Made by a program: the position numbers and the translations under genes | Assembly: GCA_023261545.1 (NCBI GenBank) | Contig: JAHFOS010000006.1 | Coordinates: forward strand, 1 to 58,008 | Origin: a bacterium | GTDB lineage: Bacteria; Planctomycetota; JADGBV01 | Length of the DNA: 58,008 bases | Direction of reading: 5' to 3' | Part shown: in pieces, positions 44,333 through 53,209 of the stretch | Numbering within the stretch: position 1 is the first letter of the stretch | Layout: each line of letters begins with the position of its first letter | The notes under the pieces: model-generated | What the model saw: only the letters and a program-made list of their open reading frames with translations | Told to the model about the DNA's origin: nothing | Database searches by the model: none

Positions 44333-45796
44333 TCACGAATGATCCCAGCGCGCCATGGTCTGTTGCAGCTCCAGAAAACGCCGGTAGGACGCCTCATAGG
44401 AAGATCGCCACGCCGTCTCCGGTTCCACGCTTTCAAACTTCAGCTCTTGCCGCAGCAGTTCGGAATGCTCCCGGCACCCTTCTAGCTCCAGCATATGGCG
44501 CAGAGTACCGAGTAGGGAGACCCCGTAATGGCGCAGGACCCGCACAGGTTGGCCCAGAATACTGGCACGAATGCGGTTCCAGAGCCCATTGACGGTGCTG
44601 CCACCCGCTAAGGTGATGCGCGCCGGTATGCTACCCGGCAGACTCTCGAAGAGCTGTCGCCGCGCCATGGCCACGCCCTCCAAGACGGCGCGGAACAGGT
44701 GCGCGTCGCCGTGGTGCAGTGCGAGTCCCGCGAAAACTCCCCGGCGCGCTTCGTCCCAGAGGGGCGCCCGCTCCCCACTGAGGTAGGGGAGGTGCATGAG
44801 CCCTTCCGAGCCTGGGGGCACGGCGCAGGCGCGCGCCTCCAAATCCACGAGCCCGTTTTCACGGCCCAGAATGTTTTTTTGCAGCCAGTTCACGTTGGCT
44901 CCGCCCGAAGTCGTGCTGCCATAATCGAAGGACCGCCCCAGCACGGAAATGCGAATAAGACCCTTTGGGGGCACGCCCTTGTCCTTGTCCAGATTGCAGA
45001 TGCCGGCCTGCTCCGAGGTGTGCGCCAGGCAGAAACCATCTCCAGCCCCCAAAAACAGTCCCAAGAATGCTCCGTAATAGTCCCCCAGTCCAGGGTAAAC
45101 CAGGGTTTCTTTTGGCAGTCCGCACTCCCGGCGCGGCCGATCCAGCAGCGGCAGGGCCGGATGAGAGGCTACATCGGGCAATTGCCCCAGGCTCACTCCG
45201 GCGAACTCCAGGAGCGCAGGGGCGTAGGCGCCGCTGCGGTGATCCACCAGGGAAATTTGCGAAGAAAAATGGCTGCGCGCTTTCCCGGTGAGGAGCAAGT
45301 GCAGGGCGTCGTGAAACTGTAAAAATAAAATGTCGTGGGAGTGGTTCTTGCCAGCAGCGGCATGGTGCAGCTTGGTGGCGAGCCAGTTCGTGGCGGCGGG
45401 GAGAAAGGTGCCTAGCTCAAGGAGGTCTCGGCCCCCCTCCAGAAACGCCCTCAGAACAGGCACGCTGCCGCGGCAGGTCGTGTCCATCCAGATGGGCGCC
45501 CCGTCTTCCACGGGCGCGTTCGCCCGCGTGTCCCAGGCGAGCAGGCTGGACACATGGCCGCAAAACCCCAGGGACAACTCCCGCACCCCCGCGGCCTCTG
45601 ACCATTGGCCCAGCGTCTTGAGCATTTTCAGGGCCGAAGTGTGGATTTCCTTAAATCCGCAGCGACAAGCGCCGTCCGGACCGGCTTGAATTTCATTGGG
45701 GAGCGATCCCAGGAATTCAACTTTCTCCCCAGGAATCCAAGCCACGAGCTTGAGGTTGGAAGTGCCCAGATCCAAGGCAGCAAAGGCGCGCTTCAT
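44333..45796 (-). CDS. FGGY-family carbohydrate kinase
   Basis: A 487-residue sugar kinase. The first FGGY domain starts FAALDLGTSNLKLVAWIPG with the phosphate-1 loop; the second contains TTSGGANVNWLQKNI and the adenosine motif ITLAGGSTVNGLWNRIRAS. The sugar-binding part has LSLGFCGHVSSLLAWD and WMDTTCRG, closest to xylulose/gluconate/rhamnulose kinases. The length is usual. It lies between two mannitol-dehydrogenase-family genes, with a four-base overlap upstream (ATGA) and a ten-base gap downstream. It probably phosphorylates the sugar or polyol those proteins act on. Confidence 0.88.
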   Translation of the reverse strand: MKRAFAALDLGTSNLKLVAWIPGEKVEFLGSLPNEIQAGPDGACRCGFKEIHTSALKMLKTLGQWSEAAGVRELSLGFCGHVSSLLAWDTRANAPVEDGAPIWMDTTCRGSVPVLRAFLEGGRDLLELGTFLPAATNWLATKLHHAAAGKNHSHDILFLQFHDALHLLLTGKARSHFSSQISLVDHRSGAYAPALLEFAGVSLGQLPDVASHPALPLLDRPRRECGLPKETLVYPGLGDYYGAFLGLFLGAGDGFCLAHTSEQAGICNLDKDKGVPPKGLIRISVLGRSFDYGSTTSGGANVNWLQKNILGRENGLVDLEARACAVPPGSEGLMHLPYLSGERAPLWDEARRGVFAGLALHHGDAHLFRAVLEGVAMARRQLFESLPGSIPARITLAGGSTVNGLWNRIRASILGQPVRVLRHYGVSLLGTLRHMLELEGCREHSELLRQELKFESVEPETAWRSSYEASYRRFLELQQTMARWDHS

Positions 45797-46932
45797 GCGG
45801 GACTCCGTGTTCCGGCCTGCTCCAGGACGAACCCCATCAGGGCCCCATCCTTTTCGAGCCCGCAGATCTCGCGCAGCAGGCGTTGCAGATCCCCGCTCAT
45901 GGTTTCCAGCGGTGTGGGCGTATCCCCGTCGCGATACTGGATGGCCGCCAGGAGCCCTTGGACGAGGGCATGGGGTTGTATTCCATGTTTGATGGCCAAG
46001 CGCGCCGGCCCCACCAGACGATCCTCCCGGGACAGCTTGCGCACGGGGTCGGCGGCATTGCGCGCTATGGGATCGGGAATGTTGGCGTCGGCGAATTTCT
46101 CCAGCGCCATGCGCGTCCAGCGTTCCTGTTCAGCGCGGTCAAAACCATACTCGGCTACCAGCGCCGCGCCAGCTTCTGCTCCCGCGGCGACGGCCAATTC
46201 GCGCAACGACGGGTCGCGGGCCGCTTCGTGCAGCAGGCGGCATCCCGCGCGCCGGCCCAGATAACTCAGGACGGCGTTGATGCTGTTATAGGTGTAGATC
46301 TTGCGGCGCAGTTGGTTCTCGAAGCCCTCCAGGGGCTCCAGTCCTGGCAGGGCGGGAACGGGCCCGCGAAACGCCGCCTTGTCACAGGGCAGACGGTGAA
46401 AGTCCTGGGAGCGCACGACACCGGGATTCTCGCTGGAAAGGCAGGTGCAAAGCACCATGCCCTCCACGATGCCGACCTTCTCGTTCAACCAGCGCCTGGC
46501 GTCATGCGGAAGGTTTTCCAGCACGGCGGCGCGGATCACGGCACCCGCGGCGGCGGTATTCTCCAGAGTGATGATGTTCAAGAAATATTGGGGAGCCTTT
46601 TCGCATCGCCAAGCCAGGACCGGTGCCAAGGCGCGCCCCAACTCCCCGAGGTTGCTTCCCACCACGGAAGTAAAGGCCAGTTCAGCGCTCATGAAGGCGC
46701 CATGCCAGTCGCTCACATCCAGCCTGGAGATTCCAAGGGGATGCAGCGGGACCGCGATCCCCCTCCCGTCCAGCAGCTCCACCTGGATTCCCCGGGACAG
46801 ATCACTGACACGGCGCGGATCGCGATCCACCAGAACGTAAGGCCAGCCCGCGCGCTGGCACAGGCGCGCCGCAAAGCCGCAGCCCGTGCGTCCGGCGCCC
46901 AGGATCACGCATCTGGCCGGGACCGACTTCAT
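45793..46932 (-). CDS. Second mannitol-dehydrogenase-family protein, Asn for catalytic His
   Basis: A 379-residue paralogue of the protein at 43135-44322. Rossmann motif ARCVILGAGRTGCGFAARLC at the N-terminus; the C-terminal motif reads RKIYTYNSINAVLSYLG, again K-x4-N-x2-N rather than K-x4-N-x2-H. Both share the region LVGPA-(A/R)-L-(C/A)-(L/I)-KHG near the C-terminus. The two are diverged along most of their length, so they may form a heteromer or act on consecutive substrates. Its stop overlaps the start of the kinase gene. No clear binding site is seen before ATG 46932. Confidence 0.8.
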   Translation of the reverse strand: MKSVPARCVILGAGRTGCGFAARLCQRAGWPYVLVDRDPRRVSDLSRGIQVELLDGRGIAVPLHPLGISRLDVSDWHGAFMSAELAFTSVVGSNLGELGRALAPVLAWRCEKAPQYFLNIITLENTAAAGAVIRAAVLENLPHDARRWLNEKVGIVEGMVLCTCLSSENPGVVRSQDFHRLPCDKAAFRGPVPALPGLEPLEGFENQLRRKIYTYNSINAVLSYLGRRAGCRLLHEAARDPSLRELAVAAGAEAGAALVAEYGFDRAEQERWTRMALEKFADANIPDPIARNAADPVRKLSREDRLVGPARLAIKHGIQPHALVQGLLAAIQYRDGDTPTPLETMSGDLQRLLREICGLEKDGALMGFVLEQAGTRSPA

Positions 46933-46971
46933 GAGCTGGGACAGTGTGGGAGGAGACGCCCAGCCCGGTAT

Positions 46972-48063
46972 TTACGGCATGAACACATTGTCCAACTCCC
47001 GAAAAATCAGGCTCCGGCTGTCGTGTTGATTGAGGAGATTTTTCGTCATGCCCACGGCCAGGCGGTGTTCGAGGTCCGCAAACCCGATTGCGCCTCCGTA
47101 GCCCCCATGCCCAAACATCGTGATCGGGCCGCCCATTTCAAATTGTCCCAGCGGCTGATAACCCAGCAGCCAACTGGAAATTCCCCCCGCGGGCTCGTCC
47201 AATTCCTGCCAGGAAAGTGCCGCGCGCACCCGCTCCGGCGGCAACAATTCAACGCCGTCCACCCCGCCGGGTAGCAGGGCGGCATAGTGGCGCGCGATGG
47301 CGCGGGCGCTCATGATGCCATTGGACGCGGGCAGGCAGGCGCGCCGCATGTCGGGCCGGTTCATCAGCCCGTGCAGCGGCTGCATCCATCCGGGAATGGC
47401 CTGGGGCTGCGCGTCGTCGGGCGGGACAGATTGCACCCCATCTTCCTCCAGTCGTGCCACGCGCGCTTCCGTTTCGTCCGGGATGCCCAGATACATCCCC
47501 TCGATCCCGAGTGGCTCGGTTATTTCGTCCTGAATAAGCTCCGGAAACGTGCGCCCGGTAGCACGGCACGCCGTTTCGCCCACGATCCAACCGTAGGTTA
47601 TGGCATGATATTCGGCGCGGCTCCCCGCGGGCCAAACGGGAGCGAGGTCCGCGATAGCCGCGCACATCCGGTCCCAGTCGCCGAGATCGGCATGCCCAAG
47701 GCCCGTGGGCATGAGCGGCAAGCCGGCGCTGTGATTCAGCCCCTGGCGCAACGTGATGCGTCCTTTTCCATGCGCGGCGAACTCGGGCCAGACCTCGGAA
47801 ATCGGCGCGTCGTAGGACAGCACGCCACGCTCCGCGAGGCGATGAACCACCGTCGCCGCCAGGCCCTTGCTGACGGAAAAGACCGGGAATAACGTGTCGC
47901 CGTCCACGGCTTTTTGCGTTCCGTGATCAGCTTCACCCACCCAGACATCCACGATAAGCTCGCCCTCGTGAACCACGGCGAGCTGCAAGCCGCGTTCTTT
48001 TCCCTCCGCGACGAGACGCTCCAAGAGACCTTTCAACCTTTTCTGTAAGTTTCCCGTCATCAT
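46972..48063 (-). CDS. Class C beta-lactamase-family serine hydrolase
   Basis: A 363-residue protein of the beta-lactamase/EstB family. The catalytic S-x-x-K is in FPVFSVSKGLAATVVHRL (about residue 60), the Tyr motif in EYHAITYGWIVGE, and the third motif in MFGHGGYGGAIGF (HGG in place of KTG), as in esterases. No signal peptide is seen, so it is probably cytoplasmic. It opens the operon of the polyol-dehydrogenase/kinase genes, about forty bases upstream of them. It may hydrolyse an ester on the imported sugar, or a lactone; not certain. Confidence 0.82.
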   Translation of the reverse strand: MMTGNLQKRLKGLLERLVAEGKERGLQLAVVHEGELIVDVWVGEADHGTQKAVDGDTLFPVFSVSKGLAATVVHRLAERGVLSYDAPISEVWPEFAAHGKGRITLRQGLNHSAGLPLMPTGLGHADLGDWDRMCAAIADLAPVWPAGSRAEYHAITYGWIVGETACRATGRTFPELIQDEITEPLGIEGMYLGIPDETEARVARLEEDGVQSVPPDDAQPQAIPGWMQPLHGLMNRPDMRRACLPASNGIMSARAIARHYAALLPGGVDGVELLPPERVRAALSWQELDEPAGGISSWLLGYQPLGQFEMGGPITMFGHGGYGGAIGFADLEHRLAVGMTKNLLNQHDSRSLIFRELDNVFMP

Positions 48064-48096
48064 GGCTTCATCCCATGGGAAAGCGGATCAAGGCGG

Positions 48097-50301
48097 CTAT
48101 TTTTGCCGCCACACCAGCAGAGCCACCGACTGGTTGGGCAGAACGATGGAGTATTGATGGTTCGCGGGGTCGGCCTCCAGAGGCGCCTCTTGGATTTCAT
48201 TGCCGGGGTCGAGAAGGTATTGCCGGGCCGTGAGGTTTCCGGATTTGTCGTCGAATTTCAGGGAAACACGGTATTCTCGGACCAACGGGTTATCCACGGC
48301 CAGGATAAGCGATAGACCTTTGCCGTCGTCGTGCCGGCAGGCATTGGCGTGGAGACCTGAGTCCTGGGTTGCAACCGGCAGGAGTTTGGCGTTCTTGAAA
48401 CGGCCGAGTTTGGCGTGCATACGGAAGGCGTGATAAGTCGGTCTGGGCAAGAGATCAGACCCCTGCTGATCAAAAAGTCCGAGGTGGTCACTTCCCCAGT
48501 CGTAGAAAGAGGCTCGATCAATGCCATTGGCCATCAGGTTCTTCAGTGCCCGGCACAGGTACAGCGCGCCACGGAATTCGAAGACCGCCGGCAGGTCATA
48601 ATCGCCCGCCGTCTGGTTGTACTCGGCGATGGTCAGGGTTTTGCCGCTAGCCCCTTGTGCGACCAGCGTCGCGCGGGCGTCCTTGACCTGGTCGGAGAAA
48701 TCATCGCGAAAATAACGGTTGAAGGAAAAGTCGTCAAAATATGGATGACACGCCTTCACGAACTCGCCCTTCCAATCCAGCTTATTCTCAGGCCATGCCT
48801 TGGCGTAGAGGTTTGCCAAGTCCGGCCCGGAGATACGGATCGCGGGGTCGGCCCCTTTCATGGCCTTGCTGGCGGTCTTGAAATATTCGATGAACTCCGC
48901 CAGGGTTCCACCCACCCAGTAGCGCGTCCAGTCGTCCGGTTCGTTGCCAATCTGCCAAAGCTTCACGTTGAATTTTTTTTCGACGTTGAAATGCCGAACC
49001 ATCCCGGCGATGATGTTGGCCCATTTCTGGTTGTCCTTGGGCGGGGCGCGGTGGATCATCCACAGCCCGCTGTAATACGGGCTCTTGCGCTGGGTCGAGA
49101 GCCAGGACGGGCAATAGAGGCCCACGCAGGGCATCACTTCAATTTTCATTTCATTGATCAGGACGTCCATGAGATCATCCGCCCGCGTGTAATCACAGGG
49201 GGCGCCGTCGGAGGGGCAAATCGGATCCTGGTCGCTGCGTCCGCCGAAGGCTCCCATGGTGTCGTAGAGGTGGTGCAAATAAATCCTGAAAAAGGTCACG
49301 CCGCTCTCTTCCATGAGGCGCCGGCCCAGCGCATCGTGACGCGGATTCCACTGCTGGGGGTGTCGGGAGCCCTTGCCAAAGCCGATGCTGCCGAGTTGCG
49401 CCCCGAACAGATTGGGGCTGATGACCGCCCCAGGATGTTCGGCGTCTATCGTCACCTCCGTTGTGACCACCGGCAACGAACTGGCCTCCACGACCGTCGG
49501 GCGCAGCGTGAAGGCATGGATCAGGATCTCGCCCTTGCGGATGGGGGCCGCATACTCCCTGCGCAGCGCCACATGCCACCTGAACCGTTCCCCGGAATGC
49601 TCCAGCGTGAGCGCAAGTGGCCCCGCGATCATAAATCCCGCCGATGGGGAGCCCTGGACTCTCCTTATGACGAACGAATCCGCCGGTCCAGAGTAAATGG
49701 ATTCGTAGCGGTTGTCCTTGGTTGGGACTGTCGGCAACGCAAGGGTTTTTGGCGCATCCTTGGCCGTGACGACTTCCAATTCTGCTCCTTTCGTCCCCAT
49801 CCAGGTCGGATTGATCTCCAGGCCGATACGCCGGCATTCGTCAATGTCCTGTAGCGCCTCGAGGGTATAGCTAAAAGTGATGCGATTGGGATGGCAGACA
49901 TTTTCCGACTTTAAAGAGAAGAGATCATTTTTCCCCTCGAACCTCACGACGACCGAGCCGTCGTTTTGCGGCTCTATGGCGCGCCGCGATATTTTGATTT
50001 GATTCTGGTCCAGAAGGCGTTTCCAGTCCTTGCCAAAAACCAGAAACTGCGATTTCTCGATCACGGTCAAGGCCGCTTTCCCGACACGGAGATCCAGCGC
50101 CAGATTCGCCGCCGGGCCGAGCAGGCTGGACTGATAACCAGGAGCCTTGAGGATCCAGTAATGTTCCCCGCGTTTCTGAGCCGCGACTTTGCCGTTGGCC
50201 TGGGAGGGGCCGCCTTCCTCCGCCAGGGCAGTCTGGACAAGAGTTAGGAGCACCAGCGCGTGAACCGCGATAGGAAACCGAAGATTGAACAGATCACGCA
50301 T
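48097..50301 (-). CDS. Secreted clan-A glycoside hydrolase (GH39/GH51-like)
   Basis: A 734-residue exported enzyme. Signal peptide MRDLFNLRFPIAVHALVLLT...ALA; an N-terminal beta-sandwich to about residue 290; then a TIM barrel with the acid/base Glu in KLWQIGNEPDDWTRYW and the nucleophile Glu in TLTIAEYNQTAGDYD, and a C-terminal beta-domain ending QSVALLVWRQK. The NEP and (A)EY motifs are those of clan-A retaining glycosidases. MRDL at 50301 follows AAGGGATGG; an ATG two codons upstream is equally possible. It differs strongly from the hydrolase at 30019-32022. The substrate is unknown. Confidence 0.78.
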   Translation of the reverse strand: MRDLFNLRFPIAVHALVLLTLVQTALAEEGGPSQANGKVAAQKRGEHYWILKAPGYQSSLLGPAANLALDLRVGKAALTVIEKSQFLVFGKDWKRLLDQNQIKISRRAIEPQNDGSVVVRFEGKNDLFSLKSENVCHPNRITFSYTLEALQDIDECRRIGLEINPTWMGTKGAELEVVTAKDAPKTLALPTVPTKDNRYESIYSGPADSFVIRRVQGSPSAGFMIAGPLALTLEHSGERFRWHVALRREYAAPIRKGEILIHAFTLRPTVVEASSLPVVTTEVTIDAEHPGAVISPNLFGAQLGSIGFGKGSRHPQQWNPRHDALGRRLMEESGVTFFRIYLHHLYDTMGAFGGRSDQDPICPSDGAPCDYTRADDLMDVLINEMKIEVMPCVGLYCPSWLSTQRKSPYYSGLWMIHRAPPKDNQKWANIIAGMVRHFNVEKKFNVKLWQIGNEPDDWTRYWVGGTLAEFIEYFKTASKAMKGADPAIRISGPDLANLYAKAWPENKLDWKGEFVKACHPYFDDFSFNRYFRDDFSDQVKDARATLVAQGASGKTLTIAEYNQTAGDYDLPAVFEFRGALYLCRALKNLMANGIDRASFYDWGSDHLGLFDQQGSDLLPRPTYHAFRMHAKLGRFKNAKLLPVATQDSGLHANACRHDDGKGLSLILAVDNPLVREYRVSLKFDDKSGNLTARQYLLDPGNEIQEAPLEADPANHQYSIVLPNQSVALLVWRQK

Positions 50302-50333
50302 GGCCATCCCTTTCTTTGAGGTCCATCTCGGCC

Positions 50334-51095
50334 TCAAGCGCAATAGGCGCCGCCGTTGATATCGAGCGTGGCTCCCGAGATGAAGCCGTCGTATTCCGAA
50401 GCCAGGAAGGCCACCGCCCGGGCCACGTCCTCGGGACAACCGGCGCGGCCGAGGGGGATGCCGGCGACCGTCGCTTTTGCCGACTCCGCCGTGGTGTGGG
50501 TGGCATGGAAGCTGGTTCCCAGGATGAGACCCGGTGCCACGGCGTTCACGCGGATGCCTTGGCCGCCGAGTTCCGCCGCCAGAGCCCTGGTCCAGGTCAG
50601 CACCGCCCCTTTGGCGGCGGAATAAGCCAGAGCGCCGGCGTGTCCGCCTTTCCTGCCGGCCAGGCTGGAAAGATTGACGATGCTCCCACAACCGGATTGC
50701 GACAAATGGGGCAGGGCGGCGCGGGTTACCGCCATCAGCGACAACAGGTTGATATCGAAGGTCCGGCGCCAGAACCCTTCATCAATTTCAGACAGCCCGC
50801 GCCGTTCGATGAGATCCCCGGCGTTGTTGACCAGCACGTCCAGGCCACCCAGAAACAGCACCGCTTCCTGGATCAGGCGCGCGCTGTCGGACTCCCGGGT
50901 CAGGTCGGCTTGAATGGCCACGGCGCGCTGTCCGGCCGCAACAGCGGCCGCGACCAGCGACGCGGCTGCTTTTTCGCTGGTATGATAAGACAGCGCCACT
51001 TTGCAGCCTTGTCGCAAGAGCTCCTCGGCAATCGCGCGACCGAGTCCCTGCCCCCCGCCCGTCACCAGGGCCCGCTTGTCCTTCAGGCTTCCCAT
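50334..51095 (-). CDS. Short-chain dehydrogenase/reductase
   Basis: A 253-residue classical SDR. Cofactor motif LVTGGGQGLGRAIAEEL; NNAG in VLVNNAGDLIERRG; Ser in IVNLSSLAGRKGG; active-site YSAAK; and the C-terminal GATLDINGGAYCA. It resembles 3-oxoacyl-ACP reductase-type and gluconate 5-dehydrogenase-type SDRs; the island suggests a sugar substrate. It starts three bases after the stop of the GHL6-like gene and precedes the clan-A glycosidase gene by 32 bases. Confidence 0.88.
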   Translation of the reverse strand: MGSLKDKRALVTGGGQGLGRAIAEELLRQGCKVALSYHTSEKAAASLVAAAVAAGQRAVAIQADLTRESDSARLIQEAVLFLGGLDVLVNNAGDLIERRGLSEIDEGFWRRTFDINLLSLMAVTRAALPHLSQSGCGSIVNLSSLAGRKGGHAGALAYSAAKGAVLTWTRALAAELGGQGIRVNAVAPGLILGTSFHATHTTAESAKATVAGIPLGRAGCPEDVARAVAFLASEYDGFISGATLDINGGAYCA

Positions 51096-51097
51096 GT

Positions 51098-53209
51098 TCA
51101 GGAATCTTGCAGCCACAAGCCGTCGTAACGCCGCAACGGATGGTTGCGCAGCCACACCGTGCCGTCTTCCATGCTGGTCTTAAGCTCAGAGTTCATGGCC
51201 AGACTGCGCAAAACGCAGGGTCCCCGGCCGCCGGTCATGCGAAAACCCGCGCTCACCCGCAGCTCTTGATCTTGGGATGGATTGAAAAGATGCAGAAGCC
51301 GCACGCCGGGCTTTCTGTAAAGCATCAGGCGCACGGCAGGCGACCCCTGGAATTGGCACGGGGGAGGCGACGGCTGCACCCGGCGCACCAGCAGACCGAT
51401 GAGATCCGCCAAGCCCTCTTCCCCAGTTTGCCGGTAGGTCCTCTCGATGGGATACGCCACATAGGCGCAGCGTCCCAGACCATGGGCGTGCACCGTCACC
51501 GCGGCCGCAAGGGGCTTTTCGCCATCGCCGCCCACGGCCTCGCATAGCACTTCGGTTCCGGCTTGCGGTTGCACGGGCAGAAGTTCCTCCAGAGGCAGGA
51601 CTCCATCGGGCTGCGGCGACTCTGACGGGCCCAGCCGCAAGTCAGGACGAAGACGCAGATACATATCCCATGAACCGCCAAAGTAGCGCAAGACCTCAAG
51701 GCGGCTGTTCTGCTCCCCGGTGAAGGACCGCGCCTGGACCCCGAAAACGTCCTCCAGCAGAAAGGCTCCGCCCTGCAGAGAAGAGTCGCCCGTGGCTATC
51801 AAGCCTCCGCCCCGCGCGACATAGGCGCGCAGGTGCGCGCACTCCTGGAGGGTCAGGTCGTGCAATGACGGCAGGAACAACACCGCGTGGCGATCCAGGG
51901 CGCACGCATCCGCCAGCGCTTCACGCGGCAGAATTCCCGTGGGCAGACCGACGTGCTGGAGCGCGAGATAACTCCCCTCCAGCGAGGCCTGCGCATCCTT
52001 CTCCTTGTCGCCAATACCACGCAGGCTGATGACCCCGACGTGCGCCAAGGGTTCGGCCTTATCCATCAGGGGATGCGCCTTTTCTATAAAACTCAGCAGC
52101 TCCGCCAGCGGATGGGCGTGGGCTGTTCCATAATGAAAACGCCCGGCATAGGATACGATGGGCGCCCCGCCCCAAAGGATGGTTTCATAACCCGCGCAGG
52201 CGTTGGCCTGCTCGCGCCGGGCCGTGCTCAAGCGCGGCCAGCCCGTATGCGGTTGGGTGTACCGCCAGATTATTTTTCCGTGGTAAGTGCCGATACCCAG
52301 TCCACGCAGCCCCCCGAGCTCGGACTCCAGCAGAAAGCCATCGGCCTCAGCAATCATCTTTCTCTCGTAGGCCGGGGGTCGGCAGCCGGCCGCATAAGCG
52401 TTGAAGAGCAGGGGCAAATCTTTGGTCTTGGCAATTCCATTGATGTCCCGCAACAGCCCTAAAAGCTCTTCACCCACCCAGTCGCGGAAAGGACGCAGGA
52501 CCTCATCGCGCTCCGCCGTTGATGCCAAACGCCGCAGCGCCGCGTTGGCCGGGAGCTCCTGCCCCGTGTGCTTCCGGTACCGTTCGCGGCAAGCGGCACA
52601 CTGGCAGACATCCAATTCCTGTTGCATGTTCCAGTCGTAGTACGGTCCATCCAGGTAGATTCCGCTGATGTCGTATTGCGCCACGACCTCGCGGATGAAG
52701 GCCAGGATATCGGAACGGTAGGGGCCCACCGGGCAGACGGGAGCCAGGGGCTCGCCGCCGAAATGCAGAATACCCGCCGGAACACCGCCGTCGTCCAGGC
52801 GCAATGCCCACTGCGGCCGATCCTTCAGCAACAGGGAGCGAGGCAAGCCGTGGCCCACGGGCACGTAGGCGACGACGCGCGCGCCTTGCGGGCGCAGAGC
52901 CGCGGTGGCTTCGCGCAACAAGTCCCGGCCCTTCAGATCGGGATGGCGCGGCATGATGGCGCTCTGGATGAGCCCATATTTTCCAGCCGCGCCAAAGCGC
53001 ACCGTGTCGGCATGCAGAACCTCCATGGCCTCCACAAGGACGCGCGCGTCAAACTCGATGCGCGGATAGAGCGGCGGCCAGTAAGCGTCCACCAGCAGCG
53101 TTCGCGAGCGCCGCAGCCATTCGTATCGGGGGTCCGCCTGCTCTGGGTTCTTTCCCCCAGCGCCGTGAGCGGCCTTGGAAGGCGTGTTACTTGGCGGCGA
53201 CGATCTCAT
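51098..53209 (-). CDS. Putative glycosyl hydrolase with GHL6-like barrel and GH42-type middle domain
   Basis: A protein of about 703 residues. The N-terminal barrel has the GHL6 pattern: RHPDLKGRDLLREATAALRP, VVAYVPVGHGLPRS and DISGIYLDGPYYDWN, followed by a Cys cluster CQCAACRERY. Residues about 360-580 resemble the beta-galactosidase trimerisation (glutaminase-like) domain (VLFLPSLHDLTLQECAHLRA, YVARGGGLIATGDSS). A short beta-domain ends it. No signal peptide is seen, so it may be cytoplasmic. The start at 53209 overlaps the SGNH gene by 23 bases; no better start exists downstream before the barrel. Activity is not demonstrated for close relatives that I can name. Confidence 0.7.
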   Translation of the reverse strand: MRSSPPSNTPSKAAHGAGGKNPEQADPRYEWLRRSRTLLVDAYWPPLYPRIEFDARVLVEAMEVLHADTVRFGAAGKYGLIQSAIMPRHPDLKGRDLLREATAALRPQGARVVAYVPVGHGLPRSLLLKDRPQWALRLDDGGVPAGILHFGGEPLAPVCPVGPYRSDILAFIREVVAQYDISGIYLDGPYYDWNMQQELDVCQCAACRERYRKHTGQELPANAALRRLASTAERDEVLRPFRDWVGEELLGLLRDINGIAKTKDLPLLFNAYAAGCRPPAYERKMIAEADGFLLESELGGLRGLGIGTYHGKIIWRYTQPHTGWPRLSTARREQANACAGYETILWGGAPIVSYAGRFHYGTAHAHPLAELLSFIEKAHPLMDKAEPLAHVGVISLRGIGDKEKDAQASLEGSYLALQHVGLPTGILPREALADACALDRHAVLFLPSLHDLTLQECAHLRAYVARGGGLIATGDSSLQGGAFLLEDVFGVQARSFTGEQNSRLEVLRYFGGSWDMYLRLRPDLRLGPSESPQPDGVLPLEELLPVQPQAGTEVLCEAVGGDGEKPLAAAVTVHAHGLGRCAYVAYPIERTYRQTGEEGLADLIGLLVRRVQPSPPPCQFQGSPAVRLMLYRKPGVRLLHLFNPSQDQELRVSAGFRMTGGRGPCVLRSLAMNSELKTSMEDGTVWLRNHPLRRYDGLWLQDS

